Shown here: positions 12,591-46,719 of the stretch, one piece after another
How the letters are laid out: every line of letters begins with the position of its first letter
How positions within the stretch are numbered: position 1 is the stretch's first letter
From: Owenia fusiformis
Lineage: Eukaryota; Annelida; Polychaeta; Sabellida; Oweniidae
Reading direction: 5' to 3'
Length of the DNA stretch: 64,000 bases
Assembly (NCBI GenBank): GCA_903813345.2
Contig: CAIIXF020000009.1
Coordinates: 22,345,759-22,409,758, forward strand
Made by a program: the position numbers and the translations under genes
Notes under the pieces: model-generated
The model's input: the letters and a program-made list of their open reading frames with translations, nothing else
Told to the model about the DNA's origin: nothing
Databases searched by the model: none

Positions 12591-14588
12591 TACTAAACGG
12601 TGAGCAACACCAGAATCAAAAAAGGAGTTTGGAATTGGCGGTCACCTTCCCATCTAATGAGGTTATATCTGAATAAATATTTTACCTTATAAAAGCATAT
12701 CTTGTCTCATATATGTGAACTTCTTTTTATCAAAAATATCGTGCTCTTTTAAGCTTCCTAAAGTAACAATATATAGACTACCAGTAATATTGTATTGTTG
12801 AATGATTTGATTTCTAATCTCTATACAATTACAATCTATAGTTAGATATGTGACAGAGTCATTCATATTGTTGATTTGTAATGTAATAAGGCAGGTGTAC
12901 AAGATACATGATATCACTATTAATGTCAGATTAATCTAAAAATAAGTTGAAATCAAAATTCATGAGCACCATGATGTAATCCCAGGGGATGAATACTGGC
13001 CATGTTGTCATTCTCATCACTTTCTATATGTCATCATTTCCCCCATAGTTCATTGTGTTTTCCCATTACTCAACTTGTTAATTTCCCTTTTCAACATTAC
13101 ATTGACGCTAATGGCCACTCGTGGTTATATCTAGTGTTTTGATAAGGTAGCAAATGTAATATTTTCCACTTTTGTGTTCTATAACTGCATTTATAGTCTG
13201 CGGCTAAAAAAAGTAAATGCTATATTTCTCAGTTGATGGATCAACCATTTTGCTAAAGTATTCCTTATATTCAAATTAATACAGTTTAAGTGTAGTGTAG
13301 TGTAGTTGCATTATTTTTGTACCATGCCATGACATCCTAAGAGTCAATGAAAAATATACAGTATTATATATAAGGGTATTTGTGAATTTTAAAGGATTGT
13401 GTTCTTTGTCGTGAGCAAAAATGGGTTCATAATTTATACTGGTATATTTTTACCCTGGAGTTTTTATTATTTTTCTTTCAAACATATCACAAAATTCTAA
13501 TCTTTAATTAGCTTGTCTCTTTAACCAGAATGTAACATTTCCAGAGCTCGCTTCAGTCATCGGGGTTTCTCCCAGCAAGATTCTTATACTGTATATCTTA
13601 ATTATTGAAGAATGGTCCCCTCAAAACCCGTTACATCTTGTAGATATGAGTCAAAGAATTTTGGATCTAGATAAAACCTACACAAATTGCCATTGCTAGT
13701 ATTGAGTAAATTTAGCAATTAAAGGAAATTTAAGAATGATTAGAAAAAGAACAATAACAAATAGAACTCTCTTTCCCTTATCTAGCATGTCCAATTAATT
13801 GCTATTAGCTCAACATCTGTAACAATTTGTTCCAATTTTGTAATAATTTGTTACAGATCTGTAACCCATCGATCTTAAGGTGGTGACATTTTGTCATGTA
13901 ATGCCCCTGTTGATTTAAATGAACAAGATGTTATATGAAAGATAATCGGTCATGCAGAAAACCAAAATATGTTTAATGCCTGCAAATGAGGGCTCTTTTG
14001 TCCGAATGGAGCCCAGGGAGAAGTATTTTTGATTTGCATTGATCCATAATGGTGTATCGTTTGCATATATATTTTACTAAGCTTTACGTTTATGTTTGAA
14101 TTGAATCTCAATTTTGTATTCTAAAGGGATGATGATATTTTGGGAGATGTCTCTAATGAAAAAGTGATAAAAGTTAGATGATCATTTTTATAAAGATGAA
14201 AAAATATCTCAAATATGTCCTGATAACATAAATTCTATACACGAGGGACAAGAGGTAGAGGAGAGGGGGTAGAGATTTGGTGATTTAAAGGAATTCATTT
14301 TACGATGTTCACTCATGTTGATCATATCCCCAATAGGGGTTCTTCCACTCCATGTATTGTATCACCTGCGCTTTTGAAACAAAATAAATAATAATCTATA
14401 ATTATCTACAACATATTGCTAATAATTATGCAAAAGCATGCAATGGCAATCTGATATTTGAAATTACTAAGTGACGGTGACCATTATAACTGAAATTCAC
14501 CTGTTCACCAAACCTCGGCAAATTCACTAATAGCTGTTTTAAGTATCACAAAGATATGTTATAGAGAATATATGATCTCTGCCTGCAT
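12591..14588. other. No gene seen; one small repeat fragment
   Basis: AT-rich non-coding sequence. Around 13872-13911 (GGTGGTGACATTTTGTCATG) is a 3' fragment of the ATGTCACCACC dispersed element. Confidence 0.5.
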
Positions 14589-14775
14589 ACCTAAAGGAAT
14601 GGTTAGACCCTCCAAGGAATGAATAGTTAGACCTTCCGAGGAATGAATCGTTAGACCTTCCAAGGAATGAATGGTTAGACCCTCCAAGGAATGAATATTT
14701 AGACCTTCCAAGAAGTGAATGGTTAGACCCTCCAAGGAATGAATGGTTAGACCTTCCAAGGAATGAATGGTTCAA
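14589..14775. repeat. 24-bp tandem repeat, about 8 copies
   Basis: Unit CCAAGGAATGAATGGTTAGA plus CCCT or CCTT. A unit of 24 keeps the frame open on the minus strand (an 8-residue S-N-H-S-F-L-G-G/R repeat), but there is no other sign of coding. Confidence 0.9.
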
Positions 14776-15901
14776 TGATTTAAGTCCATTGTTATTAAAA
14801 ACTTGCAACAGTCACTTAACGACCCTGTCTGTTAATGTGCATATTGTGCATGATAGATCATGAAAACTGGTTGTTAAATGAATTAACCAAGGTTTTAAAG
14901 AATTTTAACATTGCATCAATGGAGATTTGGCCCACACTTCAAATTATGAGGGTAGTCAATTTCCCTGAATCTAAAATAGCTATGAACTCGGTTGATAAAT
15001 TATTTGAAATACTGTGTTCTGATTGACTTGAATTTGATAAATTCTGCCTAGCTATATGTGTCTATTGAATATAAGTAAGGATCCTCTTTTAATTAGTGTT
15101 TAACTGTCTATATCAGTTTTTATTGGGATGTTTCTGTCATTCAGCAGTTGCATAATTGACACTCTGATATGGAAGCTTGCTTAACACATTCAAAGTCCCA
15201 TGGAATAAATGATTCAAAGATTGATGGTATTATAATTATTAGTGTCTAACAATAAGTGATGAAAATTATGAATGAAATCAACATATTCACCATTGTACCT
15301 TTTTTTAATTTAACTTTGGAATGTCTCAAAATCTTACGATCCTGATTTGTTACAGCCAAATTGAAGAAAACAGAATCTTGAATTGGCTCAGGGCTTCTGT
15401 CATAAGAATTGATTCTGAGACTGATGATTTCTTCAATTCTGTGCTTGAGATTATGAAAATGTCAAACAGTCCTGACTCATGCAATGAAACAAGTTGATAA
15501 TAAATAAATTCGTTGTTCAGTTGGTTCTTTCAAATAAACCAAATAAGTCCTTGGTTGTCATTTTCTGTGTATCGACCCTTCAACAGTGAAACATAGAGAA
15601 TACTTGAAATTCTCTTACCTCCAGCTATAATAGAAACAATCAACTCTTCGTTTGAGGTAAATTTTATTGTCTGATTGCATTAGTTTCCACGTGTATTAGA
15701 AGGTGGCCAGGGAAATCAAGGAAGTTGTCATTCATTAGATTATTGGTAAATTAGAGGAAACATCCTTGACTTAGCAGATAAATCACAACTAACTGTACAA
15801 TCATCATAGTTGGTTACAATTGTGTTATCTGCACATCTAATAGAGTTAATTGGAGATCTAGAGAATTCTAGCATATGTAAGGTGTTTTCTTATTTCAACA
15901 T
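14776..15901. other. No gene seen
   Basis: Non-coding AT-rich sequence. A 63-codon frame at 14835-15026 has no recognisable domain. Confidence 0.5.
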
Positions 15902-16347
15902 TTTGGTGCATTTTGCTAATCTGTGTGTTTGTGAATAAAGATTGAACAACATTGTATGTTGGTGAATAAAGATTGAACAACATTGTATGTTGGTGAATAA
16001 AGATTGAACAAAATCATGTGATGGTGAATTATTATTGAACAGCATCATGTTTTGGTGAATAAAGATTGAACAATACTGTGTGTTGGTGAATAAAGATTGA
16101 ACAACATTGTATGTTGGTGAATAAAGATTGAACAATACTGTGTGTTGGTGAATAAAGATTGAACAACATTGTATGTTGGTGAATAAAGATTGAACAATAC
16201 TGTGTGTTTTGGTGAATAAAGATTGAACAACTTTGTGCATTTGTGAATAAAAATTGAACAATACTATGTGTTTTGGTGAATAAAGGTTGAACAAAATCAA
16301 GTGCTGATGAATAACGATTGAGCAAAATCATGTGATGGTGAATTATG
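15902..16347. repeat. Minisatellite of about 30 bp, about 14 copies
   Basis: Unit GTGAATAAAGATTGAACAAC plus ATTGTATGTTG or variants. The array is cut at its right end by the MITE at 16348-16553, and a further unit fragment (ATTGAACAGCAGCATG) resumes after it. The frame is open on the minus strand because the repeat lacks stops in that phase. Confidence 0.9.
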
Positions 16348-16553
16348 CTGTATAAGTGGTATTTAATCCGAGTGGTTAATTTTCCGAATGGTCAAATTTC
16401 ATCATTTTCCTAATTTTAATTTTCCTAATGACAAGAAACCTCCCATTGGATAACATTATAAAGACAATATTTCCGACATTTAATTTTCCGAACCTGGCAA
16501 AAATTAGGAAATAGGCAAATTAAATGATTAGGCAAAATTACCACTTATACAGT
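16348..16553. mobile_element. MITE with perfect 14-bp TIRs, inserted in a minisatellite
   Basis: CTGTATAAGTGGTA (16348-16361) and TACCACTTATACAG (16540-16553) are perfect inverted copies. Sequences on either side match one interrupted unit of the adjacent 30-bp minisatellite, so the insertion came after the array formed. Confidence 0.85.
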
Positions 16554-18098
16554 AATTGAACAGCAGCATGTACTCATGTTAATAAGAAATCCAACACAAT
16601 CTCTTCTTGTATCTTAAATGAGAAATGCAAGCAAGTCTGCTAGAATAGATATCACATTTATCTTCTTGTGAACCTCTACAGCTAGTGAATGTCCGAGATG
16701 TATCTCACGAAAGTATATTAATTATAGAGTTAAATCAACTTACCAGTTTTATGTCATTTACAATAAGGGATGAGAGATCACTAGAGACGGTTGATAGGAA
16801 TTAAGTAGAACAGCCCACACTTGTCCACTGTCAGATTAGGGGGCTTGCCTTGTGAAGGACCCTCCAGTAAACTCTTCATCTCTCCTTCTGAATTCATACG
16901 TACTTGGCCATTTTTTTGTTGTAATTAAGAATAGTTTCAAATTTTGTAATTAGGAATCATAGTTTACAATTTAATTTGTGTGTGTTTTTCTTACCTTTTT
17001 TTCTTACATTATAAAAATACATTTACAGTACATTTAAACAAAAAGTGGCTGCACAAATTATATAAAATCCCCCTCGACATATCTATTTCCTATCCCTGAC
17101 TTTGACTCAGTGAATTTTAATTTGAAGTTGTAGCAACCCTGTTTTTAGACATAGTCTATCTAGAATCTAGTCAGTCTGTTTGATATTCTCAAGGAACCTG
17201 ACTGTATCAATCTTACTTTGGCATATAGTGATGACCATTGACATGCTAAACCAGAAGATAATGAATTAATCTGATAGAGTTCATGTCTCATAAAGTACAC
17301 AGTAGCTACAACTTGTTTTCCATTTCATTGTAATCTTTCATTTCATTGTAATGCCGTTTGTTGACCTGAGGTACAAGGATATACATTTTAATGATGTAAA
17401 CTGTCATAACTTAATTATTATCTAAGAGAGGGGTAAAGAGAAGCTGTCTGTCTGTCCATGTCTCTTTCTATTTGTCCATCTATTCATTTGAAGTTCATTC
17501 ATTTATATTGGTTTACAGATTGAGTGTTAGACTGATGCCATGCGGGCACAAGACCTCCAGATCTGTTCCAGAAGGAATGTCCAATAGGGGCATTCAATTT
17601 AAAATGGCTGATGCTTTTGGCAATAATAGAATCTTTGATAACTGGTTCAAATGTTATTGGCTAATGACTAAATATGTTCAGTGATTTCAATTCACATGTT
17701 AACACATCTATTTCAAATTTGTAATCAAACACTTTTTTATTACCACCCTAGAGACAGTTCAAAGGCATCTACACAAAATGAATGAATAACTTGTTATTAC
17801 TTTATATGTGACATCAACCTTGAATGAAGACCTTGTCATTGTTTCAAGGGAGGTTCTTGAGGACTTCTCGTGTCTAAAAGCCGTGTGTCTATTGTGTTGA
17901 AGCATCTCAGAGGAGGCATTCAATTATGAAAATCAATAATGTAAGTTCCAGTATGTTATTTGAGTCAAGCAGAGAAAAAGTTCACCTATACTTGAATAAT
18001 ACATAGATTAGTGGATCAATTAATTTTTATCTATCTGAGGTCTCTTTACAGTTTTTGGTCATCTCCCTTTGTCACTTATGCATGCACTTAGATATCTT
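16554..18098. other. No gene seen
   Basis: AT-rich non-coding sequence. The 70-codon frame at 17472-17684 shows no PKC C1 zinc-ligand pattern or other domain. Confidence 0.5.
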
Positions 18099-18240
18099 TA
18101 TGTCACCACCACAAGTGATGAAGTTCTGTTATAATCTCCAACTTTTTGTAGCGGAGGTTGGTATTCAGCAGTTGGTGCTCAATGTTCAGCATCTGCAACA
18201 AATGGCAGGTGGGGACATTTTGCATGTTAATACCTTGTAT
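18099..18240 (+). repeat. ATGTCACCACC dispersed element, copy 1
   Basis: Starts ATGTCACCACCACAAGTGAT and ends near GGACATTTTGCATGTTAATA. Related copies are at 21197, 22816, 31523, 35714 and 44100. Confidence 0.75.
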
Positions 18241-19296
18241 CTTAATCTTTATTTGAGTTTGATACATATATTGTTATTATTATATTTTTCAATCATGCTC
18301 GGTAAAAAAAATTGTAATTTGTTCAACAAATGAAACTATATTTCACTTCCATGATTTTATAATGTGAGGTCTTTGGGGAATGGACCCATCTATATTTTCA
18401 TAGAAACAAAAATTGGACATCATCTACATTTAGTGCTCTATTGGTATATGTATGACATCACAGACTTTTATGCTCTATTGCTATGACATTTTATACCTTT
18501 AGTGCACATACCTTTAGCCAGACCTTTAGTGTTTTATTCCTCAAAGGAATGCTGAAAAGGAGACAGAATAAACTTAATCTTGTTGAAATCCCAAATTCAT
18601 CCACATTTATCAAAGGTCTCTAATTTGGAAATATTTTCGACACTTTCCTGATTAAGAAAATCATGTTGAAGTTAAGTCAAGTTGCACGTCACCTAATTGG
18701 GAATGTAGCTGATGTAACAAGCCATGTGCTTTGATGCACAATTACATTTTGTTCTACATTAGAACCTTTATTCAATTACAAGATATCATCGAGAATCTCG
18801 TGTGATTTATCACACTGAGACAGTATAGGCTTAAAGGCGCCTTCTCATGTATTTAACACTTTCTTAGATGCATACATAATCATTCTTGATTTTTGGTTTT
18901 TTGCTGTCTGTATGATGGTAAGAGGATGTTGTATTGTAACTTTCTGTCAAGACCAAATATTGATTGCACAAAAAACTCTCTTGATTAACAGACAGTTTTT
19001 GCCAAAGCAATTTGAATGTTTCCCATGGTCAGTATCTGAACAAAAATATGATATTCTGCATTTTACCTAAGATGTAGGGAAAGATTTCTTAAATCTATGT
19101 TGCAGTAGCTTGCATTTGGTATATCAGGAGAATATAAGGGTCTTTGAGGAGATTGATGAGAAATGGCTTATATACCGACAGAGAATATAAGGGTTGTGAT
19201 TTGATATATGGATAAAAAAGACAGAAACACAATTAAGATCAAATATTTAGACTCGTATATGGTCATCAATAATTGATCTTCATGACATGACATTAA
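18241..19296. other. No gene seen
   Basis: AT-rich non-coding sequence. No repeat or conserved coding segment was recognised. Confidence 0.5.
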
Positions 19297-20268
19297 CCAA
19301 GGAGATACAGTGTTCTCCTTAAGGAGATACAGTGATCTCATTAAGGAGATACAGTGTTCTCATTAAGGAGATGCAGTGTTCTCCTTAAGGAGATACAGTG
19401 TTCTCCTTAAGGAGATACAGTGTTCTCCTTAAGGAAATACAGTGTTCTCATTAAGGAGATACAGTGTTCTCCTTAAGGAGATATAGTGTTCTCTTTAAGG
19501 AAATACAGTGTTCTCCTTAAGGAAATACAGTGTTCTCCTTAAGGAGATACAGTGTTCTCATTAAGGAGATACAGTGTTCTCATTAAGGAGATACAGTGTT
19601 CTCCTTAAGGAGATACAGTGTTCTCCTTAAGGAGATACAGTGTTCTCCTTAAGGAAATACAGTGTTCTCATTAAGGAGATACAGTGTTCTCCTTAAGGAG
19701 ATATAGTGTTCTCTTTAAGGAAATACAGTGTTCTCCTTAAGGAAATACAGTGTTCTCCTTAAGGAGATACAGTGTTCTCATTAAGGAGATACAGTGTTCT
19801 CATTAAGGAGATACAGTGTTCTGGTTAAGGAGATACAGTGTTCTCATTAAGGAGATTTAGTGTTCTCATTAAGGAGATACAGTGTTCTCATTAAGGAGAT
19901 ACAGTGTTCTGGTTAAGGAGATACAGTGTTCTCATTAAGGAGATACAGTGTTCTCATTAAGGAGATACAGTGTTCTGGTTAAGGAGATACAGTGTTCTCA
20001 TTAAGGAGATACAGTGTTCTCATTAAGGAGATACAGTGTTCTGGTTAAGGAGATACAGTGTTCTCCTTAAGGAGATACAGTGTTCTCATTAAGGAGATAC
20101 AGTGTTCTCATTAAGGAGATACAGTGTTCTCATTAAGGAGATACAGTGTTCTGGTTAAGGAGATACAGTGTTCTCATTAAGGAGATACAGTGTTCTCATT
20201 AAGGAGATACAGTGTTCTGGTTAAGGAGATACAGTGTTCTCATTAAGGAGATTTAGTGTTCTCATTAA
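19297..20268. repeat. 22-bp minisatellite, first block (about 44 copies)
   Basis: Unit TTAAGGAGATACAGTGTTCT followed by CA, CC or GG. Groups of units recur as larger blocks (19401-19560 is close to 19620-19770), so there is higher-order structure. Each unit contains TTAA. No unique spacers, so this is not a CRISPR array. Confidence 0.95.
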
Positions 20269-20800
20269 AGTCCCCGATAAATCGGGCTACGTATACCGCC
20301 GTGTTTACATTAAGGGATTAGAAGAGTTTATTTTTTATGTAGGTATGCAAGCTACGTATTTCAATATTAGGCCTTCATTCATGTACTCGTGTGCATGTAA
20401 TCAGCATGCCCTTCAATATTATGTAAACCAGGCTATTCAAGTACTGTATAATGTACACTATTTATGTGTGTGTACTACATACAATACAATTCCCTGCGAA
20501 ACAAAACACAAATACTTTTTATATGTTCAAAATGAGCCATTTGATTGATGCAAACACTAAATAGCTTCATAAATAACATCTACAAAGTATATCTATACTA
20601 TTAGTAATTTTAATAATTTTACTAATAGTAATTTTCAATTTCAATGGTCAAACTTCCCTGGTTACGATTATATGGGAAATCATCACGAGACGAAGATCGT
20701 TCGCCTTCCTGGCTTACCTCTGAATCGTGTACCTGGTAATCTCTTTATATAGTTTAGCGAGAGCGGTGCGCCTGCGCAGTTTTAAACTTTGGCGCACACT
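20269..20800. mobile_element. 532-bp insertion at TTAA inside the minisatellite
   Basis: The 22-bp array stops at TTAA (20265-20268), unrelated sequence AGTCCCCGATAAATCGGG ... GGCGCACACT follows, then TTAA (20801-20804) and the array resumes. A duplicated TTAA target is the hallmark of piggyBac-type insertion. Terminal inverted repeats are minimal (AGT/ACT). A strong internal hairpin (ACTATTAGTA ... TACTAATAGT) lies at about 20597-20632. A 104-codon frame overlapping the insert shows no transposase motif. Confidence 0.65.
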
Positions 20801-20998
20801 TTAAGGAGATATAGTGTTCTCATTAAGGAGATACAGTGTTCTCATAAAGGAGATACAGTGTTCTCTTTAAGGAGATACAGTGTTCTCATTAAGGAGATAC
20901 AGTGTTCTCATTAAGGAGATACAGTGTTCTCATTAAGGAGATGCAGTGTTCTCCTTAAGAAGATTCAGTGTTCTCATTAAGGAGATTTAGTGTTCTTG
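20801..20998. repeat. 22-bp minisatellite, second block (about 9 copies)
   Basis: Continuation of the 19297-20268 array after the TTAA insertion, with the same unit and more variants. Confidence 0.95.
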
Positions 20999-21196
20999 TA
21001 ACATTTTATGAGATCTTGATTTTGATTTTGTATACCACTTTGCAACTTTCACCATGTGAGTTCAGTACCCATATTACTATTTTTATCAGAAATGATTGAA
21101 TATCTCACCAAATGAGTAGGAATATAGTCTTTCTCTGTTTGTCTGGCTGGGTGCTATGGATTAAATTTTTACAGGCTCTTGAGAGTGGCTGTTTTT

Positions 21197-21310
21197 ATGT
21201 CACCACCACAAGAGGTGACATATTGTTACAGTCGCCAACTTTTTTGTGTATGGGATTTGGCAGTAGGCGTTCATAACAAATGGCAGGTGGTAACAATCTG
21301 CATGTTATAC
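21197..21310 (+). repeat. ATGTCACCACC dispersed element, copy 2
   Basis: Starts ATGTCACCACCACAAGAGGT and ends near ATCTGCATGTTATAC. It ends about 30 bases before the 3' splice site of the first PKC exon in the window, so its 3' end probably abuts or includes the branch-point region. Confidence 0.75.
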
Positions 21311-21341
21311 AGTATGTTAAAAGTTTTCATTCTATTTTCAG

Positions 21342-43036
<21,695 letters not shown>

Positions 43037-46000
43037 AGATAGATGGAGCTACCAGAATATAGATGGTGTTGCTAGAATGTAATAGATGGAGTAACTAGTC
43101 ATACATGATCGCTGCTGTACATCCAAGATGGCTGCTATTGGATAAGTGTTTCAGTGGTGAAGCTATTGTCAGTCTGACAACAGAGCATATTCAAGATACA
43201 GTGTGTATTAAAGTACCTCATAAAACAATTTTTAAAGCCACTTTGTTGCATTAAAACATTAATGAAGATAATTCAGAAGAAACATCCAAAAGAAAACAAA
43301 TTCAAGTTTTACACTTTTGCTGTTACTTATTTCTTCAATATTAAGCATATTTTCTGTATGTTTTAATTAATATTAAATTGCTTGAATATTTTTTTCCTGT
43401 AGTCGAGTTGCCATAATTAATCATTTGATATCACCATGACTACGTATCTATAATCAAAAAGTGCATATATTTAAGTGCAATACAGAAAAGCAGTTTATTT
43501 CACAAATATACAAAGTATGCCTAATATCATCCTCCCATCACAGGGCTTCAAAATCCAGAATATTTCTTTTTTCTTTTTACCCCCTGATAAGCAGTTAGCA
43601 TTTCCCCGATTAAGAACTCACAATCTGAATGGCTGTCGCAACACTGGTACAAAAATCATGTATAAGTCATTGCGCATAATTAGATCATGTGATTCAGTTT
43701 AATCGGGCGCTTCCAAATTGGTTATAGCAGGGGGAAGAAGGAGGTACGAATTCTGGATACCTGCTTAGGAGGATGTCCTAATATGAAACAACATGATATT
43801 ACTATGATCAGATGATACATAGTGTACATGTACGACGTGATACATAAGAAGAATATATATTCACTGAAAAAAGTCTAATATAGCACATGAGTGCAGTGAT
43901 CTCACCAGGGATTTCACAACAGGGTGTTAAACCCTAGTTTTACCTACTACTCTCTCTAATGAACACACAGTGTGGTTTCCAAATTGAAATTTAAAAGGGT
44001 AAGAAATTGAAAGATTCCAATGAATGCACATACAAAAGATATCTGAATATTTCCTCATTTTGACAGGGTGCAAACACATGTTCAACATGGTAGTATTTTT
44101 ACTGTCACTTCAAGAAGTGGGGACATTGTTATACTGTAGTCTCCAACTCATGGATGGTGTTTGCAGTTGGTGTTTGGAGTTCTGCATCTGTAACAAATGG
44201 CTTGTGGTGACATTTTGCACGTTAATACCTTGTTTCTGTTTCAACTGGGAATAGTATTGGTTACCCAAATGCTGGGGAGATCACTGCATTTTGAAAATAT
44301 CATTTAGAGAGTTCAAAGGCAATGTTTAGATTACATGAGTTATTGTTGTTTGGATTTTCTTCCTTTCAATGTCTTCGTTATTATTAGTATATTACATTCT
44401 AGTCAGGATATGATAGGTTAAGATTTTCTATGAGAGTTCTTGTGAAAGAAGAAAAAGTGTAATATAAATGTTAGTCATGCATTGCACTTTCAAGTGGCCT
44501 GGTCACTATATCCAGGAGTGGATCCAGGAACCAACAAGGGGGGGGCCCATATCGCAGCCCAAATCGAGCAGCCTCAAAGTTCAATTTTTTCCATGACTTC
44601 ACGAGATGTAGACAGAATCTTTACAACAATTTTTGCACAAATGTGTGTCATGAAAATTCTGTCTGCAACTCATAAAATCATGGAAAAAGAATATTTGTAC
44701 CTCTGACTCTGAGGTTGCTCCATTTTGTTACCGAGATGGATCCATATTTGTAACCAGTTTGAAGAGTTCCTCCACAGTGTGAATTGCCAGTTCGAGTGTT
44801 AGGTGTTTCACTTTCATGCAGTGTATATACCACTTCTTGATACTTGTTGATGCTCCATTGTAATTTTATTCCTATTTAAATATCATTAGCAATTTTTCTG
44901 ATTTGGAAATCATTTGTAAATATCCAAAGCATTTCCATTATCAATATTTATGTGGGTATTATTAGTTATAAATTTTGAATTGCTAGTTTCATTGACTGAT
45001 ACCTTAGCAACAAAATTGACTGTTACCACAGTAACAGACGGTCTCTTTAACTTGCATAGGAAACTTCTCTGTATGATAGACTAAAAAAGACATGTTTATA
45101 TATACAGTATATTATATAGACTCAAATGAAACTAAAAAGAAGTTACATAAGTATATTAGTGACAGTAAAGAATAAGCAGAGGTAGTTTAGAGATTTATTC
45201 TTAGACTTGAATACTCAAGAGAAAAACTTATGTTTGAGAACATGCTAAATATACATCAGTAAAACATTTGGAATTGAACCCGTACTTATATTATTTCAAG
45301 CAAAAAAATATGTTTGACTGAACTGTTTTCTATGAACATAGGTTTTATTGGCCTACTTGGAGAAAAAGTTTGAAACTATTGTTTCATTACAGATCAAGTT
45401 GGTATTTGAATTTATTCCCACAGATATTGACCATTATGACAGCAATCAACAACATTGGAAATGAATATTCAAAAATATTGTATATGAAGATTGTTGAATG
45501 TTTACTCCCTTAGTATGTTGATGAGTATGTTATTGTTAAATATCAGATTATAATTTTGCGCTGAATTCTGAGGGGATGAATGGTAAAACCCATTTTTTGT
45601 CCATTACTATTCAACAGTCGATGGGCAATCAACTTACATTAATTAATAATATCAGTATCCATTAAAACAGTGGAGGAAGAATTAAGTATTAATAATAATA
45701 TGATCAAAATTAATTGTCTGTATATTTACATCGCACGTTCCCCATTTCAGCAACTGTCTTGGATTGTACTGTAAAATAAAAACTATTCCTTACATATAGT
45801 GTCATAACATTACATTCAGCATATGTAATATAAACTTTTTTCATTATAAGTTCATGTGTTGCATTCATTCATGACTGTTATACGATACAAGGTGTATTAT
45901 AGAATTATGTAATACTGTTTTTATCCAGAACTCAAATGAGTGTTGTTGTGAAATTACTCTTCAACATGTATATTTTGAATCTTTGTAAATATCGAATAAT

Positions 46001-46627
46001 TTATGTAATATATTTAAAGAACACTGTGTCAACTCAGTAGATCTGTATGGCCTTATTATATTGCATTATTATGAAACTAGTATTTAGTTGTTGAGAAGTA
46101 GAAGAAACTAAAAGTAATGTAGTTATTGCAATTTAATTCTAAAAAATTACATTATCTTTTGTGTGGTTTCCATTAAATGCTAACATTCTCAATGTACCTG
46201 AAATGTAGCAATGAAATTCATTTCCCAAGTACCTCCATTCATAAAGTTAAAAATAATCTTTTCAATATGATTCCTTCTCATCGCTATAAAAAATTCAGCA
46301 ACTTATGATTAATATCACAGAGGGAAGCTGAGCATTATTTCTCTTTCATAAGTACATGCATGAAATCGGCTAATCATGATTGGTAAACTTATTCATTCAA
46401 TATTTCACTTTTAATTGAGAAATTGCCATTCGGGTATACTGTTTATGATGTTAAATCAAGGTCCCTAAATAATATTATTACATGTACATCATTAGTGTTA
46501 TATTTGTTGGAAGCCATACTCACTTGTTTATACATCCTATAATGCATTGTGGGATTTTGTCACCTTTATTACAAGTTTAGCATATGTATATGGGGATCCC
46601 ACCCTTTTAGGAGCTCTGTAGTGAATA
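43037..46627 (+). other. Variant 2 3' UTR and downstream sequence
   Basis: ATTAAA at 43207 and AATAAA at 45775-45780 are candidate poly(A) signals. An ATGTCACCACC element copy is at 44100-44233. No further coding exon was recognised. Confidence 0.5.
44100..44233 (+). repeat. ATGTCACCACC dispersed element, copy 6
   Basis: A diverged copy: ACTGTCACTTCAAGAAGTGG, then ACATTGTTATACTGTAGTCT, ending GGTGACATTTTGCACGTTAA. Confidence 0.65.
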
Positions 46628-46719
46628 TACAGAGTGTCCAAATACAATTTAACCCTAAACTGGTATATCAGAATTACTTATAACTCATAACTAGGGAAAG
46701 TGTTTTTTGACACCCTGTA
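46628..46719. mobile_element. 92-bp MITE relic, TACAGAGTGTCC/GACACCCTGTA
   Basis: The left end TACAGAGTGTC and right end GACACCCTGTA are inverted with one mismatch. Belongs with the TACAGGGTG group at 6094, 7002 and 48641. Confidence 0.6.

Noticed and set aside
14539-14808. Minus-strand 89-codon S-N-H-S-F-L-G-G repeat protein
   Set aside because: Produced by the 24-bp tandem repeat; two frames are open, and the flanks look random.
15890-16331. Minus-strand frames of 136, 99 and 61 codons with a F-N-L-Y-S-P-T-H repeat
   Set aside because: They exist in several frames at once because the 30-bp repeat lacks stops; there is no non-repeat coding sequence.
17472-17684. Candidate upstream PKC C1 exon
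   Set aside because: The cysteine and histidine spacing does not fit a C1 domain and no PKC-like residues are present.
20234-20548. 104-codon plus-strand frame
   Set aside because: Starts in the 22-bp minisatellite and runs into the TTAA insert; no known motif.
19297-20998. CRISPR-like regular repeats
   Set aside because: Units are contiguous with no unique spacers, and the genome is eukaryotic; this is a minisatellite.
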